Shown here: piece after piece, positions 56,949 to 64,000 of the stretch
How the letters are laid out: each line of letters opens with the position of its first letter
Numbering within the stretch: the first letter of the stretch is position 1
From: Thereva unica
Lineage: Eukaryota > Arthropoda > Insecta > Diptera > Therevidae
DNA length: 64,000 bases
Direction of reading: 5' to 3'
Assembly: GCA_949987705.1 (NCBI GenBank)
Contig: CATLJY010000893.1
Span: 1-64,000 of the forward strand
The notes under the pieces: generated by a model
The model's input: the letters and a program-made list of their open reading frames with translations, nothing else
Told to the model about the DNA's origin: nothing
Database searches by the model: none
Translations under genes and position numbers: made by a program

Positions 56949-59602
56949 ATGGAAGAATCATTCGCTACGGGGCGGCTCAAAAGGTCGATGATGGAGCGCA
57001 TGGCGTCGTCACTAAAAAGTTTGAGGTCTCTTTCTCAGCCCCGACCCAAAATAAGGAGTTGTGTTCGATGAGAGACCAAATGCACAAATCCTGCACCGTC
57101 TGGTTGCCTTTTCGAAGGACGCGTCACGAATTATATTAGGGCCATAAGAACAACGACAATGGACTAGAGAAATGTGTTAACAGGATGGGCTACTGCCAAT
57201 CCAGCCCTGGCAGACACTGAAATGCAATTTTTTTCTATAATCGAAAGGCGTACTCCCATTAATAAAGAAAGAATAATTAAAAAATATTTAAATATAGTTT
57301 CAATAACAATTTCAAAAAGAAAACAACAGATAGAGGACACCATGTATTGCAACTAGAGAGAGCTTCAGGATACATTGAGAATTTGCATATCTTAAGAAAT
57401 CCCAGGCACTGAGATGCTCTTTTAGCGATATAAAAATGCATTATCACTGGATCTCAATTCAAACGATTTAAATACAAACTCCTATCAATTATTAAAGCCA
57501 TCCACATATCAAAATTAATTCGATCTCCAGTAATGCCTTCCAAGCAATCGATTAATTACTCAAAGTCACTAAGAACTTTCACTTTCAACCACCTGGTGTC
57601 GGTTATGTGCTTCTAATATTTTATTTGTGAAACTAAAATTGCCCCTGATAGCCAAAACTCTCCTAGGGGGAAACAATCTAATGATCGAACTATGTGTGGA
57701 TTTCCAGGCACGTCTGGTGCCCACCAGCCCCGAGCTCAGTTTAGCCGCACAAAAGCCATAACATTAAGGAGAATTATGGTGGTAATACCGATAGATCTTC
57801 TAAAATTAGACAGTAATTTCGGCACCGAATAACCCGAAACAAAACGGAATTCCTTTTAAAATCCTTTCTTTAATCTAAATCTCAAGTGAAACCGCAAAAA
57901 ATTAGAACAGAATAAACACTAAACCGATTCCCATTATTCGTACTTATCGAAATCCCAACCCCAAGGATAGGCGGGGAGCAGTGGTATCGCCACTAAACCA
58001 TCACCCCCAGCCCCGAGAACAGAACGAAAAAGGTAAAATTTCGATTTCGACTTGACTTTAAGTAGTTTCCGGTGAATATTGATTCGAGCCACACTTTCCC
58101 CCCAGGAGGGCCGGGGGAGAGTTTTTCTGGGATAGGTCGGCATTAAAATTTAGGATTATTGCGGCCCTAAAGCTAGAGCAGAGCCGGAGCAAGAAAGCAG
58201 CGTCCAACAGATGAGGCTTAACCCTTCTGGAATTGCAATAGCTGCGATTGGGATTCCAGGTCTCAACTCGAGCTATGCCTAGGCTAGGTGGGGGTGTATA
58301 GAGTAGTAGTGCCTATGTAGGGCCCTCCGAAAGGTCCGGCCTCGCCGTTTGGGAAATCGATTTCGGCGTTCTGCGTTCTCGCAGCCGCCATTCATACCGT
58401 AATGGAATTTTTAAATAATTCAATTTCCAAAACACTAAATTAAAATGGTTTTTTCCCCGGATTTTTCCGAGTCGCCATTTTAACGTTTTCCGTTCTGCTT
58501 GTTTCTCGCCTGTCCGTAGTCATGCCCGATTGATTTGGTCCGGGCATAATCTGGCGTATGAAAATCGCTTTGCACGCTTCACGGTGTCCTTTAGAGATTA
58601 GAGGACTGCGAGCTGTTCTCGGACTGGAATTGGAACGCGGGTCATTCGATTGCATAATTGCCAATAAACAGATATTTTCACTCTTCATTTGGGCGTTTTG
58701 ATTGTCAATTTTCCTTTCACTCGTGCACATCCCCCCCGAAAGGGGATGAAATGTGTAATGAAAATCCAATTTAAGCACTCGAAAATAAAAATTTAATTTT
58801 GAAGGAAGTACCTGAAAACGTTGTCGTTAGGGCGCTGTGATTCCGCCTGAGAATGCTTAAAACGTTCTCATTTATTCTGAACGACGTAATTGCTGCGATG
58901 TAATTGACGTCGAACCTGCTATGTACTGGAAATTACCTGAGATTTTATCTGACTTTTTCTAGTTAAGAATAATTAGCTGCCCTTAGACATGGGCTGGGGG
59001 TGTTTCTTAGCAGAATGCCTGTAAATGGAGAACCAATAGTTTGTTTTTGTGAAATGGGGGAATGGGGTCTTGTGTACACTTCGAATAGGTTGTAACATGA
59101 GTAATTACCCTATTCTGCCCTAGGCCAATTATCACCAACTACTCACAGAAATTACCTTCCGGAAATTGTATTTTATTAACGAGAAAGGAACTTGGAATAA
59201 AGTGTTAGGTTATATTTGCCTGGCGGATGAATGAGTATGTGGTCACAGTAAATAAACATTTTCTTCTATTTGACGAAAACTTAAAACCGTTTTCTAGTTT
59301 TTTATCGAGTAGGTGAATGCATCTCGGTCGAAGGTCTTCGAACTGGAACACAAGTGGTGCTGTTTTGCAAGTAAATGGATTAGAATTGGCTTTAGATTTA
59401 GCCTGCTATACAGATCAACTTGTAAAGAAAGGCTACCAATTGGACGGTGCCTGATTCGGACAAGGTTTCCAAATTCTAGAGCTGGGCAACTTCAAAGAGT
59501 GTCCCCACAGTTACTCGAACCCGGTATCCACTGGAGAGTACCCCGTACCTACGATTGAAGAAAAAAACCTCATTTTGACAGGCTGCCCCAAGAAATTTGC
59601 TA
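56949..59602. other. No supported gene
   Basis: A 112-codon minus-strand frame (58440-58778) and others show no domain. The base composition is more balanced than further left, but I found no splice-supported coding. Confidence 0.35.
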
Positions 59603-59617
59603 ACAGTCATTATTTCC
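59603..59617. repeat. 15-bp target duplication of RTE-2 (left)
   Basis: ACAGTCATTATTTCC is repeated exactly at 63506-63520 and fixes both ends of the RTE-2 insertion. Confidence 0.85.
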
Positions 59618-59632
59618 ATCCATCCAATGGCG

Positions 59633-60810
59633 CTACAGCCCAAATCGAGCCTTGGCCTCCTCTAGGGCATTTCTCCAAGTTTGACGGTCTCTTGCAGCAT
59701 GTCTCCAGTTCCGGATGTTGAGCATTGACTCTGCGTCAGCCGTCACAGAGTCTATCCATCTCCTCCTGGGTCTACCTACTGGCCTACTTCCCGAAATTTC
59801 TGATGCCATAAGCCGTTTTGGGATGCGATTGTCCTCCATCCTGATCACGTGGCCGGCTAGTCTCAATCTGTTGATTTTTATGAAAGTTGAGAGTTGTGGG
59901 TCGTCAAAAATTTCATACAACTCGTTGTTGTATCTTCTTCGCCATATTCCATCCTCTCTGATTGGGCCTATTATGCATCTGAGAATTTTCCTCTCAAACC
60001 TGTTGACTCGTTCCTCTATGTCCTGGGTCATAGTCCAAGTCTCGCTACCATAACACAGTACTGGTCGTATTACTGTTTTGTAGAGTGAGAGTTTCGTTTT
60101 CCTGTGTACAAATCTTGAGTGCAGGATTTCTTTTTTTGGCATAAAAGGCTCTATTAGCCAGTAGTATTCGTCTGGTTATTTCTTCTTTTTCTTCGTTTCT
60201 TTTTGTGATAGTAGACCCAAGGTAGACTGTTTTATCGACTACTTCTAGGTTATGTTCGTCGATGGTTATATTTCTTCCCATTCTAAATCGTCCTGCTCTG
60301 GATTGTTGCATCACCTTCGTTTTTTCTTCGTTAATCTTCAGGCCTATGTCCTTTGCCGCCTCTTTTAATTCAACATAGACTTCTTTTGCTGCCAAAAAGG
60401 ACCTTCCCACGATGTTTACGTCATCCGCATATCCAAGTAATTGTACCGACTGGGTAGCTATTGATGCACTTCGCTGGACTGACGTTTTCCTTATCACCCA
60501 TTCTAGGGCCAGGTTGAAAAGCATGGGGGCCAGCCCATCTCCTTGTCTAAACCCTTGACGTACTTCGAACTCCTCTGTTACAACATTTTGGATCCTTACT
60601 TTCGCCAGTGAGCTGTTTGTGGCGCATTTGATTAGTTGTACCAACTTTAAGGGGACTCCTATTTCCGATAAGATCTCGTATAGCCTCTCTCTGTTTATTG
60701 AGTCATATGCCTGTTGAAAGTCGACAAATATCTGGTATACATACATTTACATTCCTTTCCCAGGTTTTCTCCAGAATTTGCCTTAAGGTCAGCAGTTGGT
60801 CCGATGTTGA
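59633..60810 (-). pseudogene. RTE-2 reverse transcriptase, 3' part
   Basis: Contains SDQLLTLRQILEKTWERN, then a small frame disruption (a 4-nt GTAT repeat near 60745), VDFQQAYDSI, GFRQGDGLAPMLFN, YADDVNIVGRS with both catalytic Asp, and the C-terminal block ENRIPKR...GRPRRRWIDSV ending ARFGL. A second frameshift lies in an A-run near 60140 (after FYAKK). The catalytic residues are otherwise intact, so the lesions look recent. It joins the 5' part at the solo LTR. Confidence 0.9.
60806..60810. repeat. Target duplication GTTGA of the solo LTR (left)
   Basis: GTTGA at 60806-60810 and 61367-61371 flanks the insert. One copy suffices to restore the RTE-2 codons for NRSTSDQLL. Confidence 0.8.
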
Positions 60811-61366
60811 TGTAGCAGTCGCTACTTGTATATACGCGTTTCGTTGTAATAAGTTTTATTCAAGTATCGATTCAGTTTCTGTACTGTAATAATTTCGAGT
60901 ACAGTGTTTTTGGTTACGTCATAATTTGGATTCTCGCTACTACTATTAAATACACTTGGGGAATTTGGATTGTCATATCACGTATGTATACACTGTACAC
61001 AGAAACAATTTTAAAAACATAGCCACACAAATATTGTGATATTAAAAATTATTTTGAATTTTTGTAAGAGTATTAGTTAGGAGTTTATTCGATAAGGAAG
61101 TCTCCTATAATAAGTTGTATAATTAAAAACCGTTATGTAATTTTCGGTGTGACATAATAAAAAATAGAAAAAATCTTAAACTATTAAAATCTAAAACTAT
61201 TAAATATAATAATAGATAAATGTTAAATAAACGTATTAAATAAAAGAATAATATTAATATAAAATATGTGAAGAAAAAGTTTTTATTGGCAATATATATA
61301 CATATATCACTTATATATTGCAATGAGATGAGGGAAGACGCAGAAATTAGTACGTCCCCCATTTCA
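60811..61366. mobile_element. Solo LTR, 556 bp, inserted in RTE-2
   Basis: Begins TGTAGCAGTCGC and ends CCCCATTTCA, giving the TG...CA termini of an LTR, with a 5-bp GTTGA duplication. It has no coding frame of its own. It is unrelated in sequence to the 811-bp Bel-Pao LTR. The likely origin is recombination between two LTRs of a former complete element. Orientation was not determined. Confidence 0.75.
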
Positions 61367-63271
61367 GTTGACCTGTTTGTCCTAAAACCAGCTTGATATT
61401 CTCCTATAAGGCCTTCCGCTATAGGTTCCAGTTTTTGTTTCACAAGGATTGTGAAGATTTTGTAGCTGGTGCTGAGGAGTGAGATGCCTCTGTAGTTTTT
61501 GCAGTTTAGTTTATCTCCTTTCTTGTATATTGGACAAATAATGGCTTTCTTCCAGTCCTCTGGTATAACTTCTTCATCCCAGATGGTGCATATGAGTTCG
61601 TGTAATGTTCGTAATAGTTGGGGTCCTCCTTCCTTTAGCAGCTCAGCTGCTATTCCATCGGCGCCAGGCGATTTGTTGCTGTTCTGCCTTTTTACAGCTT
61701 CCCGCACCTCATCCAGTGTTGGTGGTTCTATTGAGATGTTATCTTGGGGAATTACAAATGCCTCTGTCTCTGCATTCTCGTATGATATGGAGATAGGATT
61801 CAATAGATTCTGAAAATACTCTCTCCACCTTTCCTTTATCCTATTAGGATCTGCCAACAAGTTCCCATCTATGTCCTTGCAGATGTCCGTTCTTGGCTGG
61901 AACTTATTGGTGATCTGGCGAGTTCCTTTGTACGCTTGTCTAATTCTCCCTTCATTGAAGTCTTCCTGCATCTGTAAGATTTTCCTATTTAGATATTCCC
62001 TCTTCTTCTTTCTGCACAGCTTGTCTGCGATTTTTCTTTTTTCCTTGAAGACTTCCATCCTTGCTCTTGTTGGCCTTGCGATGTACTCTCGGTGGCTCTG
62101 GTTTCTTTCTTCAATTGCGGTTCTACAGTCTTGGTCGAACCAATCAATTCTAGTCTGTCTGGGGGCCCAGCCTAGTGCCTCTTCTGCTGCCCCCTTTATG
62201 CTGCTTTTGACCTGTTCCCATTTGTCGTTGATGTTGGGCTGCTCATCTACCTCTCTCAAGTTTTGTACGACAGCATGTTGGTAGGCATCTCTTATATCTT
62301 CCCGTTTTAGCTTATCTATATCGTATTTTGGTTGAGTTTGCACTCTATGCGTTTTAGTTGCTATCCGGGTTCTCAATTTCACTTTGACTAGATAGTGGTC
62401 CGAGCCACAGCACGCTCCTCTCATTGTTCTTACGTCCAGTATACTCGTGGCCCCTCTTCTTTCAATTAGGACGTGGTCAATTTGATTATTAGTTACTCCG
62501 TCTGGTGATTGCCACGTCATCTTATGTATATCTTTGTGCGGGAACACTGTTGAATTTACTACCATTGCGTTTGAGCTTGCGAAATCGATCAATCGACTAC
62601 CATTGTCATTGGTAACGTTGTGTAGGCTATGCTTTCCTATGACTCCTAGGAACTCTTCTTTTCCTACTTTGGCATTCATATCTCCAAGCACCATTTTAAT
62701 ATCGTTTGACGGTATTAACCTGATGGTGTTTGTTAGCTCTTGGTAGAATTCCTCTTTCTCCTCATCCTTTCTCTTCTGTGGGCTCGTGGACGTTTATAAG
62801 ACTAATGTTATGTAGCCTTGTTTTAATGCGAAGTGTGCATATTCTATTGCTGACTGGTTTGAAGTCCAGAATCAGAGATTTCATTTCCTTCTCTATGATG
62901 AATGCTACTCCGAACTCTCTTCTTCCATTTGATGATCCGCTGGAGAGTACCGTGTGGGTTTTTAGATCCATTATACCACTGTGGGTCCATTTTGTTTCTT
63001 GAAGGGCTGTGATCTTTATGTTATATTTTTTTAGAAGTAATAAAAGCGAACGCAGAGCGCCCGTTCTGTTGAGCGTCCTGACGTTCCATGTTCCAAAATC
63101 AAATTCCATATTCCGTTGCCTGAGTCGTTGCCGTTGAGTCCGTCCTGTCCGAGGCCTGCCTTGAGGATTCGTGACGGGTAGGTTTTTACGGTGGAAGGTT
63201 GTCAGCCTGCCGCCCAACCCCCAACCTGGAGGACCAGTCCGGTATTTGCTTCGTTTTGAGGCGCGAAGCAC
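61367..63271 (-). pseudogene. RTE-2 endonuclease, linker and 5' reverse transcriptase
   Basis: Minus-strand frame with FGTWNVRTLNRTG, ALQETKWTHSG (catalytic Glu), then one extra G near 62758 shifting the frame, then VLGDMNAKVG, NQIDHVLIERR and CGSDHYLVKVKL: the complete apurinic-type nuclease motif set. The linker RWREYFQNLLN and RT start NSNKSPGADGIAAELL, CPIYKKGDKLNCKNYRG and AGFRTNRST follow, up to the LTR junction. The first plausible Met is at 63109 (MEFDFGTWNV), though the frame is open upstream to 63271. Codons beyond the junction (61123-61366) belong to the LTR. Confidence 0.9.
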
Positions 63272-63505
63272 TCGCCTTTCACCCTCCTCAGTCTGTTACT
63301 CTTGTGTAGACAAGAGTATCCAGGGGACACCCGATGTAAAATCTACATCTTCGTGGAGGTTGAGGTAGGATTCGGTAGCATATCGGAAAATCTTAGATCG
63401 TGAAGACCTTAGATCGCAGGTGGCGTAACCCAGGATTTATCTCTTTGATGTACCGGCACCATCAAAGGTCCCTGAGGCCATTGCTACCATTTGACCCCCA
63501 TCATT

Positions 63506-63520
63506 ACAGTCATTATTTCC
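63506..63520. repeat. 15-bp target duplication of RTE-2 (right)
   Basis: Exact copy of 59603-59617, marking the 5' boundary of RTE-2. Confidence 0.85.
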
Positions 63521-64000
63521 GAACTCGTAATATCCAAGAGTAAAGAGATGCGGTAACCAAAGACGAATCCAAGGCCTACTTACTCCTCGATCCCATTTTT
63601 TACCACTAAATGGACGAAGTTTTCTTCAGGACGCACGTAATGTTATAGGTGCAAATGGTGCACTTGCACCGGGAGCAGTTTCAGAATTTAAAATTTAAAA
63701 AAAGCTTATGACGCTGAAAACAAAATTGAAAAGGTATTCCCGTGATTTCATTTTCATCACGAATTTATTTTTATTACCACAATTTATTTTTCCAGTTTAT
63801 TTTCCCGATAAAATTCCGCAGGCGCGAGAAATTACACAAATTTACCCAATTTCTGTCCCAGTACTTTCTCATGCAAGAAAAAGTGCGAAAATTCTCCTCG
63901 TCTCGATCTTGGTTTCGTTTTTGACTATTCTTCACTGCCATAAAAAAATAAGAAACTGATGGGGCGCAATAAATGGCGCATTGCACCGAACGCAATAAAA
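63521..64000. other. No recognisable feature
   Basis: Short frames only, without domains. The window ends inside this stretch. Confidence 0.35.

Larger units (their letters stand above)
59618..63505 (-). mobile_element. RTE-2: near full-length RTE retrotransposon
   Basis: A minus-strand element bounded by 15-bp duplications. Its 3' end (59618-59632) is a short ATCC/GGAT simple repeat just past the stop codon, a typical RTE tail. Without the 561-bp LTR insertion it is about 3.3 kb, the usual full length. About 230 bp at the 5' end (63272-63505) is untranslated. It has several frameshifts, so it is dead. Confidence 0.88.

Noticed and set aside
61123..61366. C-terminal tail of about 80 residues on the RTE-2 frame
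   Set aside because: It is read-through into the solo LTR, not retrotransposon protein.
1..64000. CRISPR arrays, bacterial operons, rRNA genes
   Set aside because: No spaced direct repeats of that kind and no rRNA-like sequence; introns and element types show eukaryotic DNA.

Overview
The window is eukaryotic, AT-rich and intron-bearing, and it is built almost entirely of transposable elements. The mix (a Bel-Pao LTR retrotransposon, RTE and jockey/CR1-type non-LTR elements, a tRNA-headed SINE, many short inverted-repeat elements) points to an arthropod, most likely an insect. I cannot place it more precisely. I found no convincing host gene, so the window is probably intergenic or inside a very large intron.

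Layout. 0-13 kb: short inverted-repeat elements, a 5'-truncated CR1/jockey-type reverse transcriptase (minus strand), a CTTG/CTTTA tandem array and dispersed repeats. 13.3-22.5 kb: a decayed non-LTR endonuclease fragment, then a minus-strand RTE retrotransposon (RTE-1) split by a 6,120-bp DNA transposon (15287-21406). Removing the transposon and one copy of a GTAC duplication rejoins the RTE-1 reading frame exactly. 22.5-44.6 kb: MITE-like elements, two tRNA-derived SINEs, a 1.5-kb foldback element with arms of about 680 bp, and an RTE fragment (RTE-3) split by one of the SINEs. 44.6-53.8 kb: an R1/LOA-like fragment hit by a SINE tail, then a complete Bel-Pao element (45494-53021) with LTRs that look identical and one uninterrupted 1,729-codon polyprotein, itself inserted in a TTAA-flanked MITE. 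55-57 kb: a composite inverted-repeat element with a GC-rich core insert. 59.6-63.5 kb: a near full-length RTE element (RTE-2) with a 15-bp target duplication, split by a 556-bp solo LTR.

The most interesting item is the DNA transposon at 15287-21406. It carries two genes on the same strand. The first encodes an ~850-residue protein with four C2H2 zinc fingers followed by a candidate D-D-CxxH-E transposase core. The second is a spliced gene whose N-terminus reads as a CIDE-N (CAD) domain, a fold otherwise known from the apoptotic nuclease DFF40/CAD, its inhibitor, and the lipid-droplet CIDE proteins. The motif order resembles hAT/KDZ/P-type transposases, but the 4-bp GTAC duplication does not fit those 8-bp families. 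I could not assign it to a named superfamily.

Functionally the window is a record of nested insertions: MITE then Bel-Pao; RTE-1 then two-gene transposon; RTE-2 then solo LTR; RTE-3 then SINE; R1-like fragment then SINE. The Bel-Pao element looks youngest. The two-gene transposon is nearly intact (one apparent frameshift). All non-LTR copies are broken.
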